64,000 nt of DNA from Rothia mucilaginosa (lineage in GTDB: Bacteria > Actinomycetota > Actinomycetes > Actinomycetales > Micrococcaceae). Below, piece by piece: positions 17,298 to 26,457 of the stretch. The translations under genes were made by a program, and so were the position numbers. Positions within the stretch are counted from its first letter, which is position 1, and the number at the start of each line of letters is the position of its first letter. The DNA lies in NCBI RefSeq assembly GCF_019334805.1, contig NZ_CP079822.1:310001-374000 (forward strand). Direction: 5' to 3'. Below the pieces are notes generated by a model. The model ran no database searches, was not told where the DNA came from, and worked only from the letters and a program-made list of their open reading frames with translations.

Positions 17298-17337
17298 GAA
17301 AACCGCTGGTTATTCACCCGAATAACCAGCGGTTTTC
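17298..17337. terminator. Bidirectional terminator between sepH and the phosphatase-fold gene
   Basis: A 17-bp perfect stem GAAAACCGCTGGTTATT / AATAACCAGCGGTTTTC with loop CACCCG. A/T runs in the stem serve both directions. Confidence 0.9.
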
Positions 17338-17351
17338 TATGCCCTCTGATG

Positions 17352-17383
17352 CTTTAGAAGACTAGTACTTTAGAAAGTCTTGA
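17352..17383. repeat. 16-bp tandem duplication over the phosphatase-fold gene stop codon
   Basis: CTTTAGAAGACTAGTA is followed by CTTTAGAAAGTCTTGA. On the minus strand both copies contain TTCTAAAG, the Phe-stop end of the gene. Confidence 0.75.
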
Positions 17384-18650
17384 GCATGCGCAACGGCACC
17401 AGACGCTCAGCGTCCGTCAGCGAACCGTGCTGACCAACCATGTGCAGGGCACGCTCCTGATAGTGGCGCATATCGTACAGCGCCCAGTCGTCGCGAGCGC
17501 ACACCATCAAATCACCAATGCGGCCGCGCGCCGCATCCGTAATGACCGGACCAAAGTAGCCGGCACGCATCAGTTCACGAGAGTCAATCACCCAGGCGCG
17601 CTCGCCCCAGTACTGCGCCCAACGCTGAGCGGTGGCGGTGCGTGCCGCCTCCGAAGTGTCTTCGAGGTACAGGTGCACGGCACGAGGTTCACCGGCGGTC
17701 ATTGCGATGTTGCGGGTCAGCTCCTCCACGCCCGAGTAGTCGATGCGCTGATGCTCGGGCACGTTCACCATGCCGTGATCGGCGGTCACGAAGAGTGCCG
17801 CCCACGCCGGGGCGCGCTCCGCCAGACGCTTCAGCGCCGAGTTCAGCTCCTCCAGCTGCTGCAGCCATTCGTCACTGCCCACGCCGTAGCGGTGGCCCGC
17901 CGCGTCAATCTCGCCCCAGTACAGGTACACGGTGGTCGGGGTGCGGCTGGATAGCGCCTCCAGGGCGTAGGTGACGCGGGCGTTATAGCCGACGGCGTCC
18001 ACGAAGTCACCGCCGCGCAACGCCGCCTCCGTCAGGCCCGTACCGCGGTACTTACCCAGCGAAATGGTGAGCACGCGGCGGTTTTCGTGGTGGCGTTCCA
18101 GCACGGTCGGCAGCGGTTGCCAGGCGTGCGGGTCCACCGACTGGTCCCAACCGGACAGGTGGTTCATGACCGAGCCCGCTCCCCCATTGCCAGCCGGGTT
18201 GCGCACCTCGTAACCGGCGATGCCGTGCGCGCCCGGTGCCGTGCCGGTACCCAGCGAGGTCAGGGAGGCGGCGGTCGTGGTGGGGAACGCGGCGTCCAGC
18301 GGACCCAGGTTCAGGGTCTTACGCAGGGCGGGCGCGTAGCCGCCGTAGCTATTGATGAGCTGCTCGCCCAGACCGTCCACCATGACCACGCAGGCGTGAC
18401 GGAAAGACGCCGGGTCAACGTCCTGCTCCGCGAGGCGACCGGCAAGGTTCAGCGGGTCGGCTACGGAGTTGAACGCCGGGTCGTCGTCCAGGGCGTGCGC
18501 GGGGCGCGCCAGGCTTCGCTGAGCCACCAGAGAGGAGGCGGACTCCAGCACATCGGCGATGCTATTGCTGCCGTAGGCGGGCGCGGGGGGCAACGGCGCG
18601 CCCAGAACATCGTGCAGAGTGGGCTGTTCGGTGCGGGACGGGGCCGTCAT
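17370..18650 (-). CDS. Alkaline phosphatase superfamily (nucleotide pyrophosphatase/phosphodiesterase-like) protein
   Basis: A 426-aa metal-dependent hydrolase fold. Metal and nucleophile motifs are visible: VVMVDGLGEQL (first Asp), FPTTTAASLTSLGTG with the nucleophile threonine, GEIDAAGHRYG (Asp/His) and TADHGMVN (Asp-His), plus a final GQHGSLT histidine. No signal peptide is seen, so it is probably cytosolic, like other actinobacterial members next to sepH. The physiological substrate is unknown. It lies 44 bases downstream of DUF5998 in the same direction, so the two are likely one transcript. Confidence 0.85.
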   Translation of the reverse strand: MTAPSRTEQPTLHDVLGAPLPPAPAYGSNSIADVLESASSLVAQRSLARPAHALDDDPAFNSVADPLNLAGRLAEQDVDPASFRHACVVMVDGLGEQLINSYGGYAPALRKTLNLGPLDAAFPTTTAASLTSLGTGTAPGAHGIAGYEVRNPAGNGGAGSVMNHLSGWDQSVDPHAWQPLPTVLERHHENRRVLTISLGKYRGTGLTEAALRGGDFVDAVGYNARVTYALEALSSRTPTTVYLYWGEIDAAGHRYGVGSDEWLQQLEELNSALKRLAERAPAWAALFVTADHGMVNVPEHQRIDYSGVEELTRNIAMTAGEPRAVHLYLEDTSEAARTATAQRWAQYWGERAWVIDSRELMRAGYFGPVITDAARGRIGDLMVCARDDWALYDMRHYQERALHMVGQHGSLTDAERLVPLRMLKTF

Positions 18651-18665
18651 AGGTTCCTCTCGGGG

Positions 18666-18704
18666 TGTTTATCGGCGGTGCTTATCGGTGCTATTTATCG
18701 GCGG
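18666..18704. repeat. 13-bp tandem repeat, three copies, over the DUF5998 stop codon
   Basis: TGTTTATCGGCGG, TGCTTATCGGTGC and TATTTATCGGCGG are exactly in register. The DUF5998 stop (18695-18697) lies in the third copy; on the minus strand each copy reads as CCGATAA. Confidence 0.85.
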
Positions 18705-19288
18705 GTTGCGTACATGCGGGCACGGTGCAGTGCACGCGCAAAATGCTGCGCACGCTGAACCGACTCCGGGCCGTCAGCGGTTGCAGAAACACGCACTGCA
18801 ATGTCCTCGCGGCGCGCATCGCCGGTGAAGCCGTGGTCGGCATTGCACTGCGGATCCTGGCAACCGGCAGGAGCCAGCTCCATGTGCAGCGAACCGGTCC
18901 AGGCAATCTGGAAGGAAATCTCAGTCGGGGCGGTGCTACCGGCGTTGTACGCCTGCGGCTGGCTGAAACCGTAGCTGATGGTGACCGCGTTCAGGGCGCT
19001 CAGGTGCACCGCCTCCACGCTCACATGCGCCACGGTACCCTGCGCGTCACCCTCAAGGTGCTGGTCGTCCAGGTGCGCAAAGATGACGTGCTCACCGCAG
19101 AGCACCATCACGGTGATGTGGCGGTGAAAATCATCGCGTGAGAAGTGGGTTTCATGCTGTACGAAGTGCGCGTCCGGGTTCATGCCCGCCAGCGCGTCAT
19201 CCACCACTTCCAGCACGAGGTCGGGGTAGAAACCGGCATGCTTAATGTCTGCGACCAGTTGCTCGCGTTCGGGGGTGGTGGCGTACAT
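18695..19288 (-). CDS. DUF5998 protein
   Basis: A 197-aa soluble protein found next to the phosphatase-fold gene in actinobacteria. It begins MYATTPEREQLVADIKHAGFYPDLVLEVVDDALAG, a helical region, followed by a beta-rich part with HRHITVMVLCGEHVIFAHLDD and a CQDPQCNADHGFTGD segment that holds two Cys and a His and may bind metal (inference). The ATG at 19288 has AAAGAGG 5 bases upstream and is preferred over a start at 19339. Function is unknown. Confidence 0.82.
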   Translation of the reverse strand: MYATTPEREQLVADIKHAGFYPDLVLEVVDDALAGMNPDAHFVQHETHFSRDDFHRHITVMVLCGEHVIFAHLDDQHLEGDAQGTVAHVSVEAVHLSALNAVTISYGFSQPQAYNAGSTAPTEISFQIAWTGSLHMELAPAGCQDPQCNADHGFTGDARREDIAVRVSATADGPESVQRAQHFARALHRARMYATRR

Positions 19289-19400
19289 CGTACCTCTTTC
19301 GTGCGGTGCCTTCATGAGGCGACGTCGGTCGGCGCACACGATGAAGGCGGTTAGGTATTACTCCCCTCTACCTTAGAGGGTTCCAGCCGGGCTATGCTAC

Positions 19401-19429
19401 TTGACCACGCTAATACATGCGCATATGAC
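19401..19429 (+). promoter_or_regulatory. Sigma70-type promoter upstream of parC
   Basis: TTGACC (19401-19406), a 17-base spacer, then TATGAC (19424-19429). It is the best promoter match in the 286-bp gap before parC; the leader would be about 140 nt. Confidence 0.5.
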
Positions 19430-19574
19430 GGCATGCACTCCCCCGGTACGCTTCGGTTACTGCCCCGCAACCGGCTTGGTGTACCCCACAGATGACGCTG
19501 ACCCGCCAGCCCGTCTGACCCGCTCCCACCCGCTAAAATAGGAGGAGCGAAAACACACCGACACGAGGAGATAT

Positions 19575-22100
19575 ATGGCTCGCCGATCCAAATCCGCCGT
19601 CAGCGACTACCCGGTGGATGTGGTAGAGAATATCGTCGACATCGACGTATCCGCCGAGATGGAAACCAGCTTCCTGGAATACTCCTACTCGGTGATTTAT
19701 TCGCGTGCCCTCCCCGACGCCCGCGACGGCCTCAAGCCCGTGCAGCGCCGCATCCTCTACATGATGCAGCAGATGGGTCTGCGCCCCGATAAGGGCCACG
19801 TCAAGAGCGCCCGCGTGACCGGTGAGGTCATGGGTAAGCTCCACCCGCACGGCGACGCCGCAATCTACGACGCCATGGTGCGCCTCGCCCAGCCCTTCGC
19901 GCTGCGTCTGCCCCTCGTTGACGGTCACGGTAACTTCGGCTCCCTCGACGATGGCCCGGCAGCCGCCCGATACACCGAAGCACGCATGGCACCCGCCGCG
20001 CAGGCGCTCACCGCGGACCTCGAAGAAGACGTGGTTGACTTCGTACCGAACTACGATAACCAGTTCATGCAGCCCTCCGTGCTGCCCGCAGCGTTCCCGA
20101 ACCTGCTCGTCAACGGCACCACCGGCATCGCGGTCGGCATGGCAACCAACATGGCACCGCACAACCTGCGCGAGGTCATCGCAGGTACCCGCCACCTCAT
20201 CGCCCACCCCGAGGCGACCCTCAAAGACATCATGAAGTTCATCCCCGGCCCCGACCTGCCCACCGGCGGCACCATCGTGGGTCTGGGAGGCATCCGTGAC
20301 GCCTACGAAACCGGCCGCGGCACCTTCAAGACCCGCGCGAAGGTCTCCATCGAGCAGGTCAGCCCCCGCAAGCAGGGCATTGTCGTCACCGAACTGCCGT
20401 ACATGGTCGGCCCCGAAAAGGTCATCGAAAAGATCAAGGACGGCGTCAACTCCAAGAAGCTCACCGGCATCTCCGACGTGGTCGACCTGACCGACCGCAC
20501 CAACGGCCTGCGCCTCGTCATCGAAATCAAGAACGGATTCAACCCGGAGGCGGTGCTTGCCGCCCTCTACAAGCACACTCCACTCGAGGATTCCTTCGGC
20601 ATTAACAACGTGGCGCTCGTGGACGGTCAGCCGCAGACCCTCGGCCTGCTCGACCTGATGCGCGTGTACATTGACCACCGCCTGAACGTGGTCCGCCGCC
20701 GCACCGAATTCCGCCTGGGCAAGCGCACCGACCGCCTGCACCTGGTGGAAGGCCTGCTCGTGGCGATCCTCGACATTGACGAGGTCATCCAGATCATTCG
20801 TGAATCTGATGAGACCGCCCAGGCACGCGAAAAGCTGAAGGCTGTCTTCGACCTGACCGACACCCAGGCGAACCACATTCTGGAGCTGCGTCTGCGCCAG
20901 CTCACCAAGTACTCCCGCCTGGAACTCGAAGCAGAACGCGACACCCTGCAGCAGGAAATCGCGGAATTGCAGCGTATCCTCGGCTCCGATGCGGCGCTGC
21001 GCGAACTGGTCTCCGAAGAGCTCGCAGAGGTAGCCGAACGCTACGGCACCGACCGCCGCACCCAGCTCAAATCCAAGGACGACATGCAGGTCGCCATTGA
21101 GGCGGTCACCGCGCAGTCCAAGGCGAAGAAGAGCCTGGGCCTCGCCCTCGAAATCGCGGATGAGCCCTGCTGGGTGCTGCTTTCGGCCTCCGGCATGATG
21201 GGACGAACCCCCGGCAAGCCCATCCGCGAGGCGCTCGTGGATCCCGGCAAGCGTTTCAAGCACGACGTGTTCACCTCGATTGTGCCGACCACCGCGCGCG
21301 GTGAGATCGGTGCCGTGACCTCTGCAGGACGCATGGTGCGCCTGTCCGTTATGGACATTGCGGTGCTGGACGAGAACGGTGGCACCCCTTCCATGGCGTC
21401 GGCGGTGAAGGCAGCCGAGCTGGTTCAGCTCGCCAAGGGTGAGAAGCTGGTCGCCCTCGTACCGCTGAACACGGTGCTGGCGCTGGCAACCGCGGGCGGC
21501 GTGATCAAGCGCCTGAACCCGGATTACCCGCTGAACCAGACCGAGTGGGACATCATGAAGCTCAAGGACGGCGACGAAATCGTAGCCGCCGCCCCCTGCC
21601 CCACCGACGATGCGGTACTCACCTTCGTCACCCGCGACGCGAAGCTACTGACCTTCGACGCGGCAAAGGTCCGCCCGCAGGGACGCACCGGCGGCGGTAT
21701 CGCAGGCATCAAGCTTGCCGATGGCGACCGCCTCATCGCCCTGGGCGTGACCGCGCCCGGCGACGCGGCGGAGGTCGTAACCGTCACCAACGGCAAGGAC
21801 GGCCTGGCAAGCGCCAAGGTCACCGCCCTGAGCGAGTACCCGCAGAAGGGCCGCGCGACCGGTGGTGTGCGTGCGCACCGATTCCTCACCGGTGAGAGCC
21901 AGCTGGCTCTGGCGTGGGTGGGCGTGGGCCCGGCGAAGGCGGCGTCCTCCGGCGGTGTGGCTCGTTCCCTGCCGACCGAGCACGGTGCCCGTGATGGTTC
22001 CGGTGTGATGCTTACTCAGAGCATCGGCATTGTGGGCCCGAACTATGCGGCTGTTTCTGCTGCGCTGGCGGTTAGCCCGGAGGGTGAAAAGCTCTTCTAG
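19575..22100 (+). CDS. parC: DNA topoisomerase IV subunit A
   Basis: An 841-aa type IIA topoisomerase breakage-reunion subunit that works with ParE to decatenate chromosomes. The winged-helix core starts LPDARDGLKPVQRRILY, the quinolone region is HPHGDAAIYDAMVRL (residues 90-104) and the catalytic tyrosine is Y133 in AARYTEARM. The C-terminal beta-pinwheel covers about 520-841. It is called ParC and not GyrA because the partner subunit at 34237-36339 is ParE-like and the GyrA-box glutamine motif (QRRGGKG-type) is not seen in the tail. Position A95 equals Ser83 of E. coli GyrA. GAGGAG precedes the ATG. Confidence 0.9.
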   Translation: MARRSKSAVSDYPVDVVENIVDIDVSAEMETSFLEYSYSVIYSRALPDARDGLKPVQRRILYMMQQMGLRPDKGHVKSARVTGEVMGKLHPHGDAAIYDAMVRLAQPFALRLPLVDGHGNFGSLDDGPAAARYTEARMAPAAQALTADLEEDVVDFVPNYDNQFMQPSVLPAAFPNLLVNGTTGIAVGMATNMAPHNLREVIAGTRHLIAHPEATLKDIMKFIPGPDLPTGGTIVGLGGIRDAYETGRGTFKTRAKVSIEQVSPRKQGIVVTELPYMVGPEKVIEKIKDGVNSKKLTGISDVVDLTDRTNGLRLVIEIKNGFNPEAVLAALYKHTPLEDSFGINNVALVDGQPQTLGLLDLMRVYIDHRLNVVRRRTEFRLGKRTDRLHLVEGLLVAILDIDEVIQIIRESDETAQAREKLKAVFDLTDTQANHILELRLRQLTKYSRLELEAERDTLQQEIAELQRILGSDAALRELVSEELAEVAERYGTDRRTQLKSKDDMQVAIEAVTAQSKAKKSLGLALEIADEPCWVLLSASGMMGRTPGKPIREALVDPGKRFKHDVFTSIVPTTARGEIGAVTSAGRMVRLSVMDIAVLDENGGTPSMASAVKAAELVQLAKGEKLVALVPLNTVLALATAGGVIKRLNPDYPLNQTEWDIMKLKDGDEIVAAAPCPTDDAVLTFVTRDAKLLTFDAAKVRPQGRTGGGIAGIKLADGDRLIALGVTAPGDAAEVVTVTNGKDGLASAKVTALSEYPQKGRATGGVRAHRFLTGESQLALAWVGVGPAKAASSGGVARSLPTEHGARDGSGVMLTQSIGIVGPNYAAVSAALAVSPEGEKLF

Positions 22101-22136
22101 GCGCGCCGTTCACGGACTTTCGACCTTAGGTTGCTA

Positions 22137-22180
22137 ACGAAGCCGGGGAGGACGAAGCAGGGAGCGACGAAGCCGCGAGG
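22137..22180. repeat. 15-bp tandem repeat, three copies, after parC
   Basis: ACGAAGCCGGGGAGG, ACGAAGCAGGGAGCG and ACGAAGCCGCGAGG are in exact register, about 40 bases after the parC stop and before its terminator. Confidence 0.85.
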
Positions 22181-22220
22181 AACCTGCGCGCATATAACGC
22201 GCAGAGATATGAACGCACAG

Positions 22221-22252
22221 AAAGGCCCCGGTACTGATGTACCGGGGCCTTT
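22221..22252. terminator. Bidirectional terminator between parC and cydDC
   Basis: A 14-bp perfect stem AAAGGCCCCGGTAC / GTACCGGGGCCTTT with loop TGAT, followed by CTTC on the plus side. Confidence 0.9.
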
Positions 22253-22295
22253 CTTCATGTGCAATCCCGCATGTCGTGCCTGCCAACAGGCACGT

Positions 22296-25200
22296 TTAGA
22301 GGCGAACCACCTCATCGCAGCGGGCAATATCCTCAGGACGGTGCGACACCAGAACCGTAGCCACGGAGCTGGAGCGGGTCGCCGCATCCAGGTCAGCCAT
22401 CAGCGCGCGAGCAGACTCAGCGTCCAGGTGCGCGGTCGGCTCATCCAGCAGCAGCACCGGCGAGTTCACCAGCAGGGCACGAGCAACCGCCAGACGCTGA
22501 CGCTGACCGCCGGAAAGGAAGGAACCGCCAGCACCCACCGGGGTGCGCAGGCCCTGAGGCAGAGTGTCAAACCACTCGCCCAGACCCACACGGCGCAGAA
22601 CCTCAATCAGCTCTTCCTCGCTCGGGCGATCCGAACGGTCACGAGCCAGCATCAGGTTACCCTCAAGGGTCGACTCAAAAATGTGAGCCGCCTGCGGGCA
22701 CCACGCCGCGTAGCCGCGCAGCTGCTCACCTTCCAGAACCTCACCGGAAGCCAGCACGCGGCCGGACTCCAGCGGCAAGAAGCCCAGAACGGTTGCAAGC
22801 ACGGTAGACTTACCGGAACCGGAGGGGCCGGTCACCGCAGTCCAGGAGCCCGCGCGGGCGTTCATGTTCAGGTCGGTGAAGACCGGGTGGTCCATGCCGG
22901 GCCAGCGGGCGGCTGCGTCCTGCAGGCTCAGTGCCGGGGCGGGGTCGGTGACCTTCACGCCGAGTTCCTGCGGGGTGCCGCAGCTGACCAGGGTGGGTTC
23001 GCCGGGCTTCGGCGGGCGCACAGCCTTAGAATCCGACTGAGCGCCAGCCTTAGAATCAGTTGCAGATTCGGGGCGGTCAAAGCGGTGAGCACGCTGACGG
23101 TCAGCTTCCAGCAGCTCCTCCATCTCAGCCTCCGCGCGGGCACGCAGACGCTCAACACGACGCGGCAGAACGTGGGTGTCCACCTCAGCCTCGGTCGGCA
23201 CGGAACGCTTCAGGGTCGAGACGGCAACAATACCCTCCAGGGATACGTTACGCACGCTCGGGGCAATCGTCGCGAGCAGGCGGCTGAACGCGGGCCAGGA
23301 GCGGACCGCCTCAACATGACCCAGGGAGCTTTCCAGCATGCCGGTGCACAGCAACACCACAATCGCCGCTTCCGGGGCACGCACGGTGCCGTCAACAGCC
23401 AGCGGGTACGCAATAATTGCGCTCGCCAGAGCCGCACCGAACCAGCTGAGGGTCACGAGGGTACGACCCACGCCCTGAGCGGTCGAGCCCTTCTGCAGGG
23501 CGGACAGGTTCTCGGCGTCCAGGGCGCCGTTAGCCTTCTCAGCGGTGGTTGCCACGCCGTTAGCGCGCAGGTCCTCAGCAGCCGAAAGCATGCCGGTACC
23601 CAGGCGCAGCATCTGCGCGGTGGAGCGGCGAGCCAGCGCCTCCGCACGGGCATCGGCGCGCAGCACAATCCACGGAGCCACAAAAGTGCTGACCAGCACG
23701 GCAAGTAGGACCGGAATCAGAGCCTGCGGCAGGATGCACGCGGTCGTAATCAGCGCCGCAGTCATGACCAGCAGGTGCGCAGCCGGCGGAATAATAACGC
23801 GAGGCACGCCGTCACGCAGCTCATCAATACCACCCACAAGGCGTTCGAGCAGCGCGTCACCACGCAGCAGGGCACGCACGCTGCTCACGCTCTGCCATGC
23901 GCCAACCCAGGCGCGCAGACGCAGAATATTTGCGGCGGCAAGAACCTTCGAGTGGGTCATCAGACGCTCAGCGTAGCGGGCGCAGGCACGACCCAGACCG
24001 AAGAAACGCACGCCCACAATGGCGACCATCAGGTACATCATTGCCGGACCCTCGGCGGCGCGAACAATCAGCCAGCCGGACAGCGCGGTCAGTGCCGCAG
24101 CCATCAGGGAAGTAATCGCAGCCATAATCACCGGACCGGTTGCGGCGCGAACACCGATACCGGTCAGTTCCTTCAGGGTGCGCAGGCTTGCGAACAGGCC
24201 GGCAGGCTCGGCTTCCTCGACCTCGGCAGCTGCGGAGGCGCCCGCCGGGGCGGTGCTTTCTGCCTCGTATTCTGCCCGATCCTTGAGCAGGTGCGCGGGG
24301 GTTTCGGCAGGCACGGGCACGCGGGCGGTGTTCGCCTCAGCGGCCCAGGTGTAACCCTGAGCGGTCTGCACGGCACGAACGAGGGTGTCGCAGCCGGCGG
24401 CAAGCTCCTGCTCGTGGGTCACAATCAGCACGGTTGCGCCAAGTTCCGCTAGGCGGTGCAGGGCGCGGGTCACCAGGTATGCCGAGTAGGCGTCCAGGTG
24501 TGCGGTCGGCTCATCCACCAGGACGGTCAGCACGGTCTGCTCACCGCCGGCGCGGTAGATAGCCTCGGCACGAGCCAGGGTGCGTGCCACGGCGAGGCGG
24601 CGCGCCTGACCTGCACTGAGGGCACCGGGTTCAAGGGCAGTGAGCTTCTCCATGCCCAGCTGAGCCAGCGGGCCAACCAGCAACGCGGACTCAGCATCGG
24701 TGACGGACAACTTCTTGGAGTCCATCGCTTCACCGAGCAGAGTGGCTGCACGCTCACGCTCCGCCTCGGTGGCGCTCAGCGCATAGAGAGCCATTTCGGT
24801 CTGCACGGTGGGTGCGGTGAAGACCGGCGACTGCGGAATGACCAGGGTGGTTCCCAGACCGGTCACGCTACCGGTCAGGTGCACGGGCTCCTCCGAGCCG
24901 GTGGGCACCAGACCTTCACGCACGGCACCGGAGAACACGTTCAGCAGGGTGGACTTACCGCAGCCGGACTCACCCATCACGCCAATGACCGCGCCGCGTT
25001 CACCGTTGGCAGTGGCAACGCGACGGTTCAGGTTCAGCGACAGGTTAGTCAGCACGGCAGGACGCGCCGGGTAGCTCACCGACAGGTCCTCAACCGCGAT
25101 GGTGGAAGGCTGAGCCTTCTGCGATGCTGCGCTTTGCTCTGCCGAGTCCGCAGCGGCGGCGGGCAGGGGCGCATCAATAATCTTCTGGGCGCTACGCAGG

Positions 25201-26339
25201 GCGGCAACGCCGTCCTCCGATTGGTGGTAGGCGGCACCCACATCACGCAGCGGCTGGTAGCATTCGGGAGCCAACAGCAGCACAAGAATTGCGGTGTCCA
25301 GGCCCAGGGTGCCGTTGACCAGGCGCACACCAATCAGCACAGCAATCAGCGCCACCGAAATGGTGGTGATGAGCTCCAGCGCAAGCGAAGACATGAAGGC
25401 GCTACGCAAAGTCTGCATGGTGCGTTCACGGTAACGCTGGCCGAGGGCGTTCATGGCGCGAGTCTGTGCACGTTCACGGCCCAGACCGATAATGACGGGC
25501 AGGCCGCGTACCAGCTCCAGAATATGGTCGGAGAGGCGGTGCAGTTCAGCCTGAGCTTCTGCGGTCTCGTCGCGGGTGTTCTTACCAATCAGAATCATGA
25601 ACACCGGAATAAGCGGCAGGGTGCACGCCAGCACCATGGCGCTCATCCAGTCCAGGGACGCCACAACGACCCAGAGGATGAACGGCACAACCGCAGTGGA
25701 AACGAACGCGGTCAGGGTCTTGGTGTAGTAGTCGTCCAGGGCGTTCAGGCCGCGGGAAAGCAACACAGCGGTCGCGCCGGTACCTTCGGGGGTGTCTGCG
25801 CCACCGGTGGCGAGCACGCGCTTGAGCAGCGAGGAACGAATCTGAGACTTCGCCCCGGAGGCGGCACGCTGCGCGCTCACAGCCAGCAGGTAGTCGGTAC
25901 CCGAGCGGACAAGCAGGGCAGCCACGGCGACCGCAATCAGGCCGGGGGTAATGGCGTCGCCGTCACCGAAGATGCCGCCGAGTCCGAGCAGCCAGCCGCC
26001 GTGCGCTTCCAGGTGTGCCTGGGCGGAGCCGGCGAACTCAACGTAGGCGCGGTACACGTCCGGCGCGCTCGTCTCCTTGAGGCGCGCGTGCTCGGCGGCA
26101 ACAGCGGCGAAACCGGCGTGTGCTGCGCGGGCAATAATCACAGCCAAGGCGGCACTGAAAAGCACCGTCGCGATGGTGTGCACGGCGGTGATGACACCGA
26201 ACGTGCTGAGGGTTTTACGGGCGTCAGGGCCCAGAGGTGGGCGGCGGTCAGTGCGGTCATTGCGCTTTCCTTCGGTCACCTCTGGTGCCTCAGTGTTCTG
26301 ATGTTTGTCAGCGTGACGCGGTGTGTGCGTTCGACTCAC
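22296..26339 (-). CDS. cydDC: Fused CydD-CydC heterodimeric-type ABC exporter
   Basis: A 1347-aa fusion of two ABC half-transporters needed to assemble cytochrome bd (heme/thiol export function in E. coli). First half: about six membrane segments (residues 45-380), Walker A GESGCGKST and LSAGQARR with DEPTAHLD (CydD-like). Second half: membrane segments about 715-1000, Walker [18 protein letters not shown] and DEPTAHLD (CydC-like). An alanine/glutamate-rich linker joins the halves. The start is GTG at 26339 with AAGGACA upstream; an N-terminal 40-residue charged tail precedes the first segment. It lies in the same direction as cydAB but is separated from them by three genes of an unrelated exporter. 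Confidence 0.93.
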   Translation of the reverse strand: MSRTHTPRHADKHQNTEAPEVTEGKRNDRTDRRPPLGPDARKTLSTFGVITAVHTIATVLFSAALAVIIARAAHAGFAAVAAEHARLKETSAPDVYRAYVEFAGSAQAHLEAHGGWLLGLGGIFGDGDAITPGLIAVAVAALLVRSGTDYLLAVSAQRAASGAKSQIRSSLLKRVLATGGADTPEGTGATAVLLSRGLNALDDYYTKTLTAFVSTAVVPFILWVVVASLDWMSAMVLACTLPLIPVFMILIGKNTRDETAEAQAELHRLSDHILELVRGLPVIIGLGRERAQTRAMNALGQRYRERTMQTLRSAFMSSLALELITTISVALIAVLIGVRLVNGTLGLDTAILVLLLAPECYQPLRDVGAAYHQSEDGVAALRSAQKIIDAPLPAAAADSAEQSAASQKAQPSTIAVEDLSVSYPARPAVLTNLSLNLNRRVATANGERGAVIGVMGESGCGKSTLLNVFSGAVREGLVPTGSEEPVHLTGSVTGLGTTLVIPQSPVFTAPTVQTEMALYALSATEAERERAATLLGEAMDSKKLSVTDAESALLVGPLAQLGMEKLTALEPGALSAGQARRLAVARTLARAEAIYRAGGEQTVLTVLVDEPTAHLDAYSAYLVTRALHRLAELGATVLIVTHEQELAAGCDTLVRAVQTAQGYTWAAEANTARVPVPAETPAHLLKDRAEYEAESTAPAGASAAAEVEEAEPAGLFASLRTLKELTGIGVRAATGPVIMAAITSLMAAALTALSGWLIVRAAEGPAMMYLMVAIVGVRFFGLGRACARYAERLMTHSKVLAAANILRLRAWVGAWQSVSSVRALLRGDALLERLVGGIDELRDGVPRVIIPPAAHLLVMTAALITTACILPQALIPVLLAVLVSTFVAPWIVLRADARAEALARRSTAQMLRLGTGMLSAAEDLRANGVATTAEKANGALDAENLSALQKGSTAQGVGRTLVTLSWFGAALASAIIAYPLAVDGTVRAPEAAIVVLLCTGMLESSLGHVEAVRSWPAFSRLLATIAPSVRNVSLEGIVAVSTLKRSVPTEAEVDTHVLPRRVERLRARAEAEMEELLEADRQRAHRFDRPESATDSKAGAQSDSKAVRPPKPGEPTLVSCGTPQELGVKVTDPAPALSLQDAAARWPGMDHPVFTDLNMNARAGSWTAVTGPSGSGKSTVLATVLGFLPLESGRVLASGEVLEGEQLRGYAAWCPQAAHIFESTLEGNLMLARDRSDRPSEEELIEVLRRVGLGEWFDTLPQGLRTPVGAGGSFLSGGQRQRLAVARALLVNSPVLLLDEPTAHLDAESARALMADLDAATRSSSVATVLVSHRPEDIARCDEVVRL

Positions 26340-26457
26340 GTGTTGTCCTTAGTCTTCTGCTGTTTTTACCTCCCATCAGTTTAAGGGTTGGGCTATCTAA
26401 TACCTATTTGACCAGTCAGGTTTCAGGTAATTGGTTGGTCCTCACCCGGCGCTCACT

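Noticed and set aside
22131-23708. 525-codon plus-strand frame over the parC terminator and cydDC
   Set aside because: It begins in a tandem repeat and runs through a strong terminator and antisense to cydDC.
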